64,000 bases of DNA from Tenrec ecaudatus (GCF_050624435.1 NC_134545.1:88378063-88442062); one strand, 5' to 3'. Shown: positions 33,325 through 44,690, counted from the first letter of the stretch. Numbers and translations are program-made. Notes: generated by a model from the letters alone, not told the origin.

Positions 33325-33480
33325 GCAAGAACCCATCACCATCAAGTGGATGCGGGCTCATAGTGGCCCTGCACTGGGTTTCTGAGGCTGTAAATCTTGA
33401 CAGAAGCACAAGCTGTTAATGTTCTCTGATGGAGCTGCTGGTGGGTTTGAAATGCTGACCTTTCTGGTAGCGCTCCAAAG
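33325..33480 (-). repeat. AfroSINE
   Basis: Antisense: 'cccatcaccatcaagtggat', 'gtttctgaggctgtaaatct', 'gtgggtttgaaatgctgacc'. Directly adjoins the previous copy. Confidence 0.85.
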
Positions 33481-33504
33481 CTTTCCCTGAGTCAAGAGCT
33501 CTTA

Positions 33505-34015
33505 TCTGTACCAGTGTACATGCTCTGGTCTAGCCGGATTTGTAAGGTAGAATTGGGGTCATGATAGTGGGGGGAGGAAGCATTAAAGAACTGGAGGAAT
33601 ACTGTATGTTTTGTCGGTGCTATACTGCACCCTGACTGGCTTGTCTCTTCCTTGTGTCCTTCTGTGAAGGGATGTCCAATTGTCTACAGGTGGGCTTGAG
33701 TCTCCCCTCTGCCTCCCCCCACCCATCCTTGTTTGCATCAATATGATTGTTTTTTCTGGTGTTCTGATGCCCGATATCTGATCCCATCGACACCTAGTTA
33801 CCACACTGGCTGGTGTGCTTCTTCCATGTGGGCTTTGTTGCTTCTGAGCTGGATAGCCACTTGTTTACCTTCAAGCCTTTAAGACCCCAGATGCTGTCTC
33901 TTTTGATGGCCGGGCACCACCAGCTTTCTTCACCACATTTGCTTATGCACCTGCTTTGTCTTCAGCAATTGCGTTGGGAAGGTGAGCATCACAGAATGCC
34001 AGTTTATCAATTCTT
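33505..34015 (-). repeat. L1 3' UTR fragment
   Basis: Antisense L1 3' UTR: 'taccagtgtacatgctctgg', 'attggggtcatgatagtggg', 'tgtgcttcttccatgtgggc', 'agcctttaagaccccagatg'. It lacks the 3' terminus, so it is an internal fragment. Confidence 0.88.
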
Positions 34016-34522
34016 TTAATTAACACTTGAGGTACTAAAAGAATCAATGGCCCCAGAAACATGGTAGAAACAACTGAGGAATTATTTAATGTTTCTTTAT
34101 CAATTTCTTCCAGAACTGGTCTCACAAATGTACGATCCAGACTGCTTAAGAGTACGTATCTTTAAAGTAGGCTTCTCCCTGAAGTGCTTTGACCTGAAGA
34201 TGTAGCCTCAGTGCTGCCAATGTAGCTCTGACCTGACTCACGGCTCTGTGTCTGAAAACATCAGATTCCATTTCAAAACCACTCAGTGGAACAGTGAATA
34301 AACACAAGTCAATCTAGGTGGAAATGTCCCCTAGCCAGGACTGCTAGAATGGGAGAAGAACAAAGGGGTCTTTTCCATAAAGACTCTACAAAAAAATACA
34401 AAGCCTGAAGGAGGAACAGCAAACAAAGACATTGTTTAAAAATACAGTTGTCCAAAGTTGTTGGTGAGATATCAACAAATCATTTTTAAAAACTAGAAAA
34501 AGAAAAACAAAATAAAACAAAA
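34016..34522. other. Intergenic, nothing recognised
   Basis: AT-rich, no exon or named repeat. Confidence 0.45.
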
Positions 34523-34660
34523 AGCCTGTCATTGAGTCCATTCTGATGCCCCTTTGGGTGTCTGAGACTGTAGGTGTTCACGGGAGTAGAAAGTCTCATC
34601 TTTTCCCCTTGGAGTGGCTGGTGGGTCCGAACCACTGACCTTGTGGGTAGCCCAAAGTTA
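34523..34660 (-). repeat. AfroSINE
   Basis: Antisense: 'tgtcattgagtccattctga', 'gtgtctgagactgtaggtgt', 'gtgggtccgaaccactgacc'. Confidence 0.85.
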
Positions 34661-34786
34661 GGATTCTTAGTGCCCATGTCATCTTGCCACACCGAGTGTT
34701 CACTGTTGGACAAGCTCGCTCTGAGGGAGAGTTCCGCTCAGCTCCCGTCCCTTAGGGCACAGGGAACCCAATAGAAAATTAAACCA

Positions 34787-35114
34787 AAAAAAAAAAAAAA
34801 AGAGGTCCTGATGCAAAGGGCTTAAGTGGAGAGCAAATGCTTTGAGAATGATTGGGGCAGGGAATGTATGGATGTGCTTTATACAATTGATGTATGTATA
34901 TGTATGGATTGTGATAAGAGTTGTATGGGTCCCTAATAAAATGTAAAAAAAGAAAAGAGTAGAAAAAAAATGATTAGGGCAAAGAATGTACAGATGTGCT
35001 TTATACAATTGATGTATGTATATGTGTGAACTGTGATAAGAGTTGTATGAGCCCCTAATAAATTGTTTAAAAAAAAAAGAATTGTACGAGCCCCCAATAA
35101 AATGATTTTTTTAA
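34787..35114 (+). mobile_element. Three tandem L1 3' ends inserted as one unit
   Basis: After an A run come three successive L1 3' termini in the same orientation. Each ends in 'gtgataagagttgtatg...' or 'gaattgtacgagccccc' plus AATAAA-type signals and A-rich tails: about 34801-34953, 34970-35078 and 35079-35114. A perfect 14-bp duplication AGAAAATTAAACCA flanks the whole array (34773-34786 and 35115-35128). No duplication is seen at the internal joints. Confidence 0.9.
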
Positions 35115-35128
35115 AGAAAATTAAACCA

Positions 35129-36359
35129 GGCTTACGTGTCACAAAGTAACATATATGAAACTACCATCGTAATATCAGAGCAATTGCTTAGACACCTAAC
35201 AAAATCCGACCCTCCGTCTTACCAAAGAAATGCGATTGCCCCAAGACAAAAAATACAGCGTCCGCTGCTACAGAGCTCTGCTGCATGAGGGTGAGCAGGG
35301 CTGAGCCAGCGCTCCAGCAAGCGGTCCCCCGGCCCCTGGCCTTCATCGGTCACTGACGCAGGATGGCGCTGCAGCTGCAGGAGGCATCTGAGTGGCTTCC
35401 CCATGAAGCTGAAGCGCAGAGGAAAGAACAAAGGCAGCAGGTGCGAGCAACAAGTGCTGGAGCCAAATGATTGCAAAGGGAGGTGAGCAACGGGAATGAG
35501 GAAGGAGCCCGCCGGCAGGTCTCCCGTCTTTAAACATGGAGTTCTCTACAGGAGTGGAACTCCCGCATGGGCGCGCAATGACCCTGAGAGCACCCGTGGA
35601 GAACTGGCCTCGGTGCGCAAACGCCCAGGGTTCAAGCACCTTCCTGGGATGAGTGAGCCAAGGGCAGGGCTTGGAGAGAGGTCTTCTACTGGGGTGGAAG
35701 AGGTTTGGAAGGCTCTCCTTTCTGCAAAAGGCCATCATCCTACAAGCTTTCCAGTTTCACTCAGCAGGGTCCACAACTGAATTCCAAAGCCCAGCCTGGC
35801 TCCGCCATGGGGACAGAACTTGGAGCTGTATCTGCAAGATGGAAATGCACATTCCCATTTGCATCTGAGCTTGAAGCCAAATCTGATTATCCTCTCTGCG
35901 AAGCATCATTGAGTTTTCTGTTTGCGAGTTGGCTAGAGGCATTCATTCCACACGGCGACGGAGTCACAGAAGGCGGCAAGTCCCCTGCGTTCCTCCGTAT
36001 GTGCAAGGCCTTATCAACACCCATATTGACACGCGCAAACGCTCCTGTTTGATCGAAGGGAAATGGTGCGCGGTTAGTTTCTCCTGTCTTGTGCAAACCA
36101 TGGCCCTGGATTAAAGCTGCAGAGAGTGTTGACGCGTCCTTCAACCTGGTGAGCGCATTGGAAGTAGGGTCGACCCCAGGGTCGTGACCCCAAGATGTCC
36201 TTGGCAATCTGGCATAGCTCTGGACTACATCCAGCAGTTTCCAAAGCCTTGTACCTTTGGACGGTAAGCGAGACGGTGGCCCCTTGCCCGGTGGTGTGGT
36301 AAATGTACAGTTTAAACCGACGTCTGGGAAGTAAAAGACAAGAGGGGCGCTATATCAAT
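35129..36359. other. Intergenic, longest gene-free unique stretch, 1.2 kb
   Basis: No repeat recognised over most of it. Open frames of 60-131 codons occur on both strands (35219-36207) and overlap each other, without motifs or credible splice sites. A conserved noncoding element or a lost exon cannot be excluded. Confidence 0.45.
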
Positions 36360-36535
36360 GTCTAGTAAAGAAACCAGATGGTGTGCCGCTATCTGAAAGA
36401 ATAGTGTCGGGGGTCTTAAAGGCTTGTCTTCAAACAAGCAGCCATCCAAGTGAGGCGCCAACTAAGTTCATCTGGAAGAAGCACACCAGCCTGTGTGATC
36501 CAAGGATTGGAAATAATAAAACCCAGATCCGAAGG
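36360..36535 (+). repeat. L1 3' UTR fragment
   Basis: 'accagatggtgtgccgctat', 'gtgtcgggggtcttaaaggc', 'ggaagaagcacaccagcctg' match the same 3' UTR segment as 24890-25010, more diverged. Confidence 0.8.
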
Positions 36536-36714
36536 CGGGAATGGCATCAGAGCTTGAGTTGCGAACACTGGTTTGCAGGATGCTGTGGATGGCAGCGGAG
36601 GCCTGAGATCCATTTGCAGGCCCATGCATGGATCCAGCTTCTGGTGAGCCCCCCCCGACCCTAACTGAGGGATGCCAGTAGTCTCGCTCTCAGAAGAGCA
36701 TCGTAAAGTCTGCT

Positions 36715-36905
36715 GTGGCCGACTCTTAGGAGCCGTCAAGTTGGATACGACCCATCGGGAGCCGAGGCACAACAGAACGAAACGCCGCCCAGTCCTGCGG
36801 CATCCTTACCATGGTTCCCCTGCCCGAGCCCATGGATGCAGACACTGACTCCATCCATCTTGTTGAAAAACGTCCTCTTTTCCTCTGCTCGTCCATCCAC
36901 TTCAC
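36715..36905 (-). repeat. RTE 3' fragment
   Basis: 'ggagccgtcaagttggatac', 'gcacaacagaacgaaacgcc', 'ccagtcctgcggcatcctta' and 'catccatcttgttgaaaaac' are the RTE 3' end in antisense. Confidence 0.85.
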
Positions 36906-37044
36906 CACAGCCAGGGCTCCCGACGGCCTGGCTCAGCCCGGGGCCACTGGGCACACAGGGACAGCAAGCGGCAGTGCAGGCGCCTCAGGGGATGGCAAGG
37001 TTCTCCCTCTACTGACTCCTTTGTATGACTCGGTAACATGGGCT

Positions 37045-37165
37045 GTCCTGGTGGCTCCGGGGCGACACGATGGGCTGTGACCTGCAAGGCCAGCCCACAC
37101 GCCACTCACAGGGAGAGACCAGGCTTTCTACTCTTGCAAAGACACAGCGTCCACTCGACGGCAGT
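37045..37165 (+). repeat. AfroSINE, internally deleted
   Basis: 'gtcctggtggctccggggcg', 'gggctgtgacctgcaaggcc', then directly 'gtccactcgacggcagtgag'. The middle is missing. Confidence 0.75.
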
Positions 37166-37297
37166 GAGGCAGCTTTGTTATTACATGGGTGGTTTTGTCC
37201 GTTCATCATCTGCTGAACATGTGAGTCGCTTCCAACTTGCTGCCTGTTCTGGATCGTGCTGCTGTGAACATGCATGAGCGAGGTTTGTGCGAACATA
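37166..37297 (-). repeat. L1 3' region fragment, left flank of a mariner
   Basis: 'catctgctgaacatgtgagt', 'ggatcgtgctgctgtgaaca' and 'aggtttgtgcgaacata' follow the classic antisense L1 pattern. It ends at the TA dinucleotide where the mariner begins. Confidence 0.65.
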
Positions 37298-38423
37298 CAA
37301 GGGGGTACCCATAAACTCCCAAAAATGGATTTAAAAAATTTTTTTACAAAACAACCTTACTACCATCAAAGTACTCTCCGTGACCCTTAATACATCTGTC
37401 AAATCGGTGATTCCATTCTTGGACATATTTTTCAAACTCATCTATTTGAATGACTGACATCACCTCCCTCATTTTTGTTTTCAAAGTAATTTTATTGGTA
37501 GTTAATATAGAAATGTCATTCAATGGATGAGAGTTCCTGTCTCCCCATGACCCCTCCAACACTTGTTGCTTTCTGATTTTTTGAATTGGGCTATTTTTGA
37601 GGGTGTCAGGTGGCATCTCATTGCTGTTTTACCGCCCTTGTTTTTTCTTCACCTTTTCTAAATCATCAAATCGCTGTCCTTTCATGTTCCTCTTCATTTG
37701 AGGAAACAAAAAGGTGTCCCACAGATCAAGGTCAGGTGAGTCAGGTGCGTGGGGCAAGAGAGGCATGCTGGGGTTTTTTTGTGTGCCAAAAACAGGTGCA
37801 CTGAGATGGCTGCGTGAGCAGGTGCATTGTCGTGGTGGTAAAACCAGTCCCACATCTGCCACAGATCAGGCCTTTTTTGGTGGCACACTGTCATGCTATC
37901 TTTTCAGAACCTCTGAATAGAAAGATTGATTAATAGCCTCACCTGATGGAACCAACTCCAAATGCACTATGAGTTGGCATTTTCATCCATCCAGGAAGTT
38001 GACGGATGACTAGAACAAGGTTTGTTGTCGATCAATATTTCACCTTTTTGTGAAATGAAAAAAAAACAAAACTCTCACACTTGACTTTTTCCCTTAATGC
38101 TGTCCTTGCAAGCTGTGTTCAACATCACGACAGTTTCTGAGGCATATTTCTAGAGCAGGAAACAAAAAATCCACAGCCCCATGCTGGTCTCTTAAATTGG
38201 CCATCACAAAACATAAGGTTCAAGCAAAACTGCTTCTACTAAAAAATTCACTGTGACCAGAGAGAACCTTCCGAGGCTATGTCACTGGGTGCACTAACTC
38301 AGAGCGAGTTGCCTGGTGCTTCCCTAGCGGGGTGAGGGAATAGGGCGGGTGGGGGAATGCATACTACGAAAGTTCTGCCCAGTGGAGCCTTTATCCATTT
38401 GGGGGGGGGTTGGTACCCCCTCA
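37298..38423 (-). mobile_element. Mariner DNA transposon, disrupted
   Basis: The left terminal inverted repeat starts 'caagggggtacccataaact'; the right end reads 'ttggtaccccctca'. Both are flanked by TA (37296-37297 and 38424-38425), the mariner target duplication. On the minus strand, transposase pieces are readable. They include FYHHDNAPAHAAISVHLFLA (second catalytic Asp in HDNAPAH), the third-Asp region SPDLDLWDTFLFP, and the C-terminus FEKYVQEWNHRFDRCIKGHG. They lie in different frames. An L1-like segment (about 37485-37635) interrupts the C-terminal coding region. The N-terminal half (38000-38300) is heavily decayed. Inactive. It is about 1.13 kb including the interruption, against about 1.3 kb for an intact mariner. 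Confidence 0.9.
37485..37635 (-). repeat. L1-like segment interrupting the mariner
   Basis: 'gatgagagttcctgtctccc', 'cccctccaacacttgttgct' and 'caggtggcatctcattgctg' are the antisense L1 pattern just distal to the piece at 37166-37297. Mariner coding sequence resumes on both sides. Confidence 0.7.
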
Positions 38424-38425
38424 TA

Positions 38426-38844
38426 TTCTTGCTATTCTCTTGGGCTTCCAATCTTCTTGTTCATATTCATTGATGCAGATTGTTCATTAAAATCATTCCT
38501 ATGTATTCAGGCAGGCACAACTGCTCCCTCATGACAATTGCATCTGGATTTCCTAAGGACACCTGAGAGATTGAGAGGACTAAAAGGGTACGATTTCAAA
38601 GGCAGAGCTTTCCCGACTCACTCAACTCACTGGCACCTTTCACCAAATCCATTAGCCAGCCACCAGCATACTGCCTCAAGCTCAAAGACCTTCTGTCTTC
38701 ATTTGGAGGGACTCCTGTCTGATCAGAATTGGGGATGTGATTTAGAAATCTTGTGGCCACTGAACTTTTCTGTGACTTACTTACCAGTGAAGGTGGACAT
38801 GATAAACACGCCAGGTAACTAACAGGTCATCTGCTAGTCAGTAG
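38426..38844. other. Intergenic, nothing recognised
   Basis: No exon or repeat recognised. Confidence 0.4.
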
Positions 38845-39014
38845 ATAGACTGCTCACCACCAGGCCAGCAGTTCAAAACCACCGGCTGGCCCAAAGGAGA
38901 AAGAAGAGGCTTTCTGCTTCCGTGAAGAGGTATAGTCCCAGAAGCCCCCAGAGGAAGTGCTCCGTCCTGTAGGGTCGCTACGAGTCAGAGTAGATTCGGT
39001 GGCAGCGGGTTGAG
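38845..39014 (+). repeat. AfroSINE, near full length
   Basis: 'ggccagcagttcaaaaccac', 'gaggtatagtcccagaagcc', 'gtcgctacgagtcagagtag', 'gcagcgggttgag'. Low divergence in the tail. Confidence 0.9.
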
Positions 39015-40059
39015 TTAGGGACCCATTTTAAAAGCTCAATAAAGAGAAAAACGGGCTGTTTCGTTTTGGTTTAAAATGCTGGGTCCTATAAAACCTCAGT
39101 TGCTGAGAGTTTGGGCTCACATTTAGATGACCCCCACCAGAAGAATGTCCCGCCAATAAAAACCCTTGCCAGCTCCTCTCTCCACAAACACCGTGCTTCC
39201 ATCAAGACTGGCTGAGTCCCTGCCCCCTCCCCACCCAGAGCCCGCTGCTGGCACGGCCACAGGCCTCACCTCCTCAGTGTGCCCAGACGCTTCCCATCAG
39301 CTGGGTACAGAGACAATGAGATGCTTGGCTGGAGCCCTTGCTTGAGGCCACCTGTAGAGAAACACACACACACTCGACTGCAAATCATAGCCGTGTTCAC
39401 CGATGGAAAACTACAAGCTCCCTTGGTTTCCAACCTTGGCACTGAGTCGTGGTCTCCTCACCACAGGGCAGACTTCTTCCCACTTGGCGGGTCTTGGCCA
39501 GTGTCCCGGCCCTCCATCAGGGGCAGAGCATTAGAAAGAAGTGCCGCACCTGAACGAGAAGTGCTGGTAGCTTCGCAGATGGGAAGGAAACGAATCTTCC
39601 AACAAATCCTTGGTCGACAGTAGGACTACTTGTCTTCTTCAAACCATGCCCAGGAGGGCTAACGAACCTTGGCTCACATTTCCCCCTTTCCAGGGGAACC
39701 CTTTAGTTAATCTCTGTGGGGCGCAGGCAGGAACTAGACCAGTGTTTCCCAAAGTTGGATGATACCAGCCCCTCCCGCCCCTGGAATAGGGTGTTAGAAT
39801 GATCCAGGGGAGCCTGCAAAAGCAGTTCCCCACACTTTATCCTGGATTATGGGCTATATAATCTATGTATGGGCTGTATAGTACCAATGTTGGTCATCGC
39901 CAGGGGGATGCTGAGTCATGTATTTCTTTCTTTCCTGAAAAGGGGGAGGTAAGCCAAATAAATCTAGGAGCCTATGAACTAGACTGTAGTTAGTCTTAAA
40001 GCATTTTCTAAGAGCTTCTCTCCTCTCCACACAGACTGAGGGGGAATGTGCAGAGACCA
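39015..40059. other. Intergenic, nothing certain
   Basis: No gene. A stretch at 39725-39835 ('accagtgtttcccaaagttg', 'gatccaggggagcctgcaaa') may be a decayed hAT/MER5-type element. Confidence 0.45.
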
Positions 40060-41010
40060 TACCAAACACTGCTCTAGATGCTGAGGGTCCAGCGGGAGAC
40101 AAAGCAGAGAAGGAGTCCTGCCTGCATGGGGCTTTCTGTCTTCCCAGAGAAGACAGGCGACAGCAAAGCCAATCAGAAAGCAAGGACCGTGTGAGATGTA
40201 CATTGGGAAAAATAGAACAGAGAGCCGGGGACTTGTGGGAAGGAGGCCCAAGGGGTGGTCGGGGTGGTGGTAGTCAGCAGAAGAGAGGTCAGAGCAGGTC
40301 TCGCTGAGATGAGCCCCAAGTCAAGACAAGAGGTGGAAGAGAGACACACATGAGGTGGTCATCTGAGGGGGAAACCTCCTAGGCAGAGGATGCAGCCGTG
40401 CAAAGGCCCCGTGGCAGATCAGTGGAACAGCAAGGCCTGTGTGGCTGCGCAGAGCAGGCAGGGGGAGCACAGCAGGAGCCGAGGCCAGCAGAGCAGGGCC
40501 TGGTGGATTTCTGGGATGCCTGTGGCTCCCACCTGGAATGAAACAGGAAGCTGGGTCAAGGGAAGGGCTTCCCTTTCCCCATGACGTCTCCCAGGGACCA
40601 GAAGTGCCGGTAGCTTTGCAGATGGGAAGAAGCATGAATCTTCCCATGGAATGGAGGAAGGCTGTGAGTGAGAGTCAGGAAAACAGTTGGAGACCATGCA
40701 ACACCCTCTGGCAGAAGGAACGGAAGAGGGAGGATGGGTGGGAGTCTAGGAGCTGGGTGATGACAGACCCAACCCTGGTTGACAGACTGGAGGTGAGCCT
40801 GAGACAGAGAAAGAAGCCATGTGCTTGCCTTGAGCAGCAAGCAAAATAGCCTTGCCTCTCTCTGAAAGGGAGAGCACTTCAGCAGGAGCAACAGGAGCTT
40901 GGTTGGGGTCATATTAAGTTTGTGATGTCTGTTAGACCCTAAGTGGGTACATCCGCAGGATGTCGGATACAGGAGTCGATCGTTCAGGGGAGAGGAACCT
41001 GTGGGAACCT
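40060..41010 (+). repeat. L2 LINE 3' region
   Basis: 'aaacactgctctagatgctg', 'ggagacaaagcagagaagga', 'gccgtgcaaaggccccgtgg', 'agtggaacagcaaggcctgt' and 'gagcttggttggggtcatat' follow the order of L2. Coding capacity is long lost; the open frames in it (for example 40439-40849) are incidental. Confidence 0.75.
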
Positions 41011-41289
41011 GGTCATCACAGGCGGTAGGAGGCAGAGGCTTGGATTCCGTCAGCAAAGTCTATGGTAGGAAGCAGTCTGCCAGGCACCAGCACTCAGCCT
41101 GACATACTGTGCGGGATCTGACTTCTGAGCGTACCAACTGGCCTGGAAGAGACCAGGGCATCTCCAGTCGAGCCACCCTTGGAGCTCGCCGCATCAGAGG
41201 GAACGCGGTCTAGGGCCAGATGGCAGCAGATGAAGGCCGATGGGCCTTTGTGGAAGGACCTTGATTCAGCCCAAACCTCCCCCCACACC
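41011..41289. other. Intergenic, nothing recognised
   Basis: No exon or named repeat. Confidence 0.4.
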
Positions 41290-41590
41290 TTGTTTTGGCT
41301 GGCTGGGTTTGTCAGGGGCTGTTCCAACAAGCCCACGGCATACCTCAGCTGGGTTGCCCTCTGCCTTGTCATCCTGAGCAGCGGTGGGACTCCGTGCCTG
41401 TGTGGGCATATACCCGCTCTGTCTGTGCGTGCCAGCGCATCCTCCAGACCCAATGGCCGCCCGGGACAGAGCATCTCCCGACGGCCATGCAGTCAGCGGG
41501 TAGGGCTCCGCCATCTTCAACACTGAGGAGGAACCTATTTAGTCACGCGCCTCTTTAAGTGCAGGGACATGTACTGAGATTCCTTTGCTT
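41290..41590 (+). repeat. Unnamed dispersed repeat with a YY1-type site, copy 1
   Basis: Aligns with 56341-56650: 'gctgttccaacaagcccacg' against 'gctgttagaacaagcctcct', then 'tacctcag', 'ccgccatcttca', 'tatttagtca' and 'tgagattc' in the same order and at similar spacing. CCGCCATCTT fits the YY1 consensus. I do not recognise the family. Confidence 0.7.
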
Positions 41591-41639
41591 GAGAAGGAAA
41601 CGTGGAAAGCGACGAGCACAGCGATATATTATATAGATA

Positions 41640-42288
41640 TTATATATATATTTATTGTGAATTAGGTGGTTTACAGAGCAGATCGCTGGTTGTACATGAG
41701 GATACAGTAACTCATGCACAGCTTAGTTCAACGCACCCACTGGACTCCCCTCAATGTACCACCTCCTGTTCCACTTTGTCTCCACCCCGCCCTCTTTCCT
41801 ATCCCTCTTAACCTTGTCCTTGGGTAGATGCTGCATTTCTGATTGGATGGTTGCTTATTCCATCACAGGGGCTCAGGGTCCCATGCGTCTCTCTCAGGTC
41901 AGTAAGCGTGGTCTCATGTGTGATTTTGAGTTTGTTTGTTTAGGTTTTATTGGCATATACGTCACATGTCATACAATTTAATCATATTAAGAAAATTTGT
42001 GCCATCGTCACCACAATCAATTCCAGAACCCTTCCTTCTCCTCCTTGTTATTAGCTCCCTATTCCACCCCTCACCCCAACCGTTCCAACGGTTCCCCTAG
42101 GTAATGAAAAATCTAGCTACCGCCTCTGTAGATTTAGCTATCCCGGATTTCACACACAGACGATCACACAAAACATAAACAGGAACCAAACAACAACCAA
42201 ACCCAACAGCAACGACTAGAGGAACAGAGAAAACCCTCAATAAAAAGAAAGCAGAAAATAGTAAAAGCGGAAACTTGAAATGGGTCAA
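41640..42288 (-). repeat. L1-type 3' sequences, old
   Basis: 'tttattgtgaattaggtggt' to 'gtcagtaagcgtggtctcat' resembles an afrotherian L1 3' UTR in antisense. From about 41925 'ggttttattggcatatacgt' and 'atcgtcaccacaatcaattc' mark an older L1M-like 3' end. Two elements probably abut. A (TA)n lies at 41636-41652. Confidence 0.55.
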
Positions 42289-43205
42289 TTAAAAGATCAT
42301 TTTATTGAGGGCTCTTATAATGCTTATAACAATCCACACATCAATTGTATCAAGCATATTGTACATATGCTGCCATCATTATTTTCTAGACATTTACTTT
42401 CTATTGAGGCCTTGGTATCAGCTCCTCTTTTGTCCCTCCCTCCCCCACCCCCTGCTCACTCTCATGACCCCTTGCTAAATGATAAATTATGATTATTTTC
42501 ATGACTTACACCGACAGCTGTCTCCTTTCCCTCATGGTTTCTGTTGTTTGTCTCCCTGGAGGGGTGTGGGGGTGTGGTCACGTGTCAATCATCGAGATCA
42601 GTTCCCCCTTCCTCCCCTCCTCTCCCCACCTTCTCCCTACCCTTCTGCTATTGCTATTCCTGTTTTTGGATTCCGTGTATTGTGAGCTCTTATCTCCAGT
42701 CTGTCCCTGTGCACATGCTCCGGCCTAGCCCGCAGTGGAAGGCAGCACTGGGGTCCTGACAGTGGTGGGTGAGGAAGCCTCAAGGAACCAAAGGAGTGTT
42801 GTGTATCGGGGTTTTACTGCACTCAGATTGACTCATCCCTTCCCTGTGACCCCTCTGTGAGGGGCTGTCCCATTGTTGACGGATGGACTTTGGGTCTCTG
42901 CTCTGACACCCCTTGTTCTCAACAATATGGTTTTGGGTTGGTTGGTTTGTTTTGTATCTTCTGAAGCCTGTTACATGGTCCTGGTGACACCTCATGATCA
43001 CACAGGCTGGGGTGCTTCTTCCACGTGGGCTTTGTTGCTTCTCAGCTAGATCGCTGCTGTTTAACTTCAAGCCTTTAAGACCCCAGATGCTATATCTTTT
43101 GATAGTCGGGCACCATCAGCTTTCTTTCACACATTTACTTATGCACCCATTCAGTTATTGTGCTAGGAGGGCGAGCATCACGGAATGCCAGGTTGTTAGG
43201 ATAGT
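42289..43205 (-). repeat. L1 3' UTR copy
   Basis: Antisense copy from the terminus 'cattttattgagggctctta' through 'ttattttctagacatttact', 'gcacatgctccggcctagcc', 'gtgcttcttccacgtgggct' to 'ggaatgccaggttgtta'. Same 3' UTR as 16528-19274, entering it at about 18340. No target duplication found. Confidence 0.9.
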
Positions 43206-43307
43206 TTTCTTGTATTGAGGGAGGGCAGAGCAGAGGCCCGAAGTCCATCCACTACCTCAGTGTACTGCCATATAAAAATATGTACAAAGGCCAATACCTC
43301 TATTTTG

Positions 43308-43445
43308 ATGAACTGGCCAGCAGTTCAAAACCACCAGCTGCTCCTCTGCAGAAAGAGTGGACTTTCTACTCCCGGAAACAGTTTCAGTCTCAGTAATCAA
43401 AGGGACTTGCCATGAAGTCACCATTGACTTGATGGCAGTGAGAGT
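43308..43445 (+). repeat. AfroSINE, 5'-truncated
   Basis: 'ggccagcagttcaaaaccac' to 'attgacttgatggcagtgag'. Confidence 0.85.
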
Positions 43446-43634
43446 GTTATGAGGCCTTGGTTCATCTTATCCCCAAACCTCAGTCTTCTCACCTATGGGG
43501 GACCGAGGACACCAACAGGAGGTCTCTTCTGCTTTAAGGCTCACGGGCTAAGAAGGAGCGGCTCAATTCTGACCCCTAGTGGCCGCTTTGTTCCTGAGGA
43601 CTAAGGTGTGCCCAACTCAAACCAACCACTTCAT

Positions 43635-44035
43635 ATGCCTGTGAAAGTTGGACACTGAGTAAGGAAGACCGAAGAAGAATCCATGCACTTGAATTACGGA
43701 GCTGGTGAAGAACAGAGAAAGCGCCACGGACTGCCAAGGGAACAAACACACTTCTTTGGAAGAAGTACAGCCAGAATGTTGGAAGCCAGGATGGCAAGAC
43801 TTCTCGCAGACGTTGGACATGTTGTCAGGAGAGACCAGTCCCTGGGGAAGGCAGCATGCTCGGTAAAGAAGAGGGGGTGACGAAGAGGACAGGATGGGTT
43901 GACACAGTGGCTGCAGCAATGGGCCCCGCACACCAGAACGAGTGAGAGGATGGAGTACGACATGCGTCTTTTGTTCTGTTGTGCGCGGGGCCCCTTAAGA
44001 CTTGTGACGGACTCGAAACTGCAGCTGGAACAATG
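43635..44035 (+). repeat. RTE LINE 3' end, sense
   Basis: 'gaagaccgaagaagaatcca', 'ggaagaagtacagccagaat', 'aggatggcaagacttctcgc', 'gttgtcaggagagaccagtc'. It ends about 'ttctgttgtgcgcggggccc', the sense form of the RTE 3' region found in antisense elsewhere. Open over part of its length but broken at both ends. Confidence 0.85.
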
Positions 44036-44690
44036 GTGGCTCTGTCAACGCCCGAGTCCTGGCTGCTCAAGACCAAGGATTAAATACAATGACACAGAAG
44101 GGCCAACGTCAGGTTCTTTAAATCGGCCACAGCGAAAGCCACACCTCACAAACATGAGCCTCCTGTGTCTTTGATCTTCCCTTTCTTCTTCAGCTACCTG
44201 TTCCAAAATGTCGCAGGAAGTATGACTATTTTTCACCTTCCTTGCATCTCCATCTCTATTTTAGGCGAAAGATTCGAGACTCTCGAAGCTACAAGTCTGA
44301 TGCCAGCTCCCTCCATGTCTCCTCCACTTAAAGCAGAAGTTAGCCACAACGATGATTTCTTGTTCAGTAGCCTGAAGCGGCAGTGAAGGCCTGAGCTGCT
44401 GGGTTTTCCCATGCAGGTTTGTCTGTCTGGGATTCAGACCGTCATCCACCAGCTCTAAGCAGGTTACTACAATCCTCTCTATGAACCGCGCCTGCTGATG
44501 GACAGTGAGCTTCCCGGGTGGCCATGTGGGGGCGGGCCGGAGGTCAGACTTTCCAGCTCCTGAGTAGCAGAAACGGGACCCAACTGAGCAGACAAGGAGC
44601 AAGGAGAGGACGCGCTCTCCAATGTACACAGAGTGTGTCGGAGTCCAGGGACACTTGGGACACTCAAAGCCTTGGAACCAAGAAGTATCA
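44036..44690. other. Intergenic, nothing certain
   Basis: No gene. About 80 bp near 44395-44470 resemble 9850-9955 ('tctgtctgggatt', 'ctaagcaggt'), hinting at a further low-copy repeat. Confidence 0.45.

Noticed and set aside
40439..40849. 136-codon plus-strand frame as a possible gene
   Set aside because: It lies inside an L2 LINE fragment; no motif, no splice context, and overlapping frames of similar size on the other strand.
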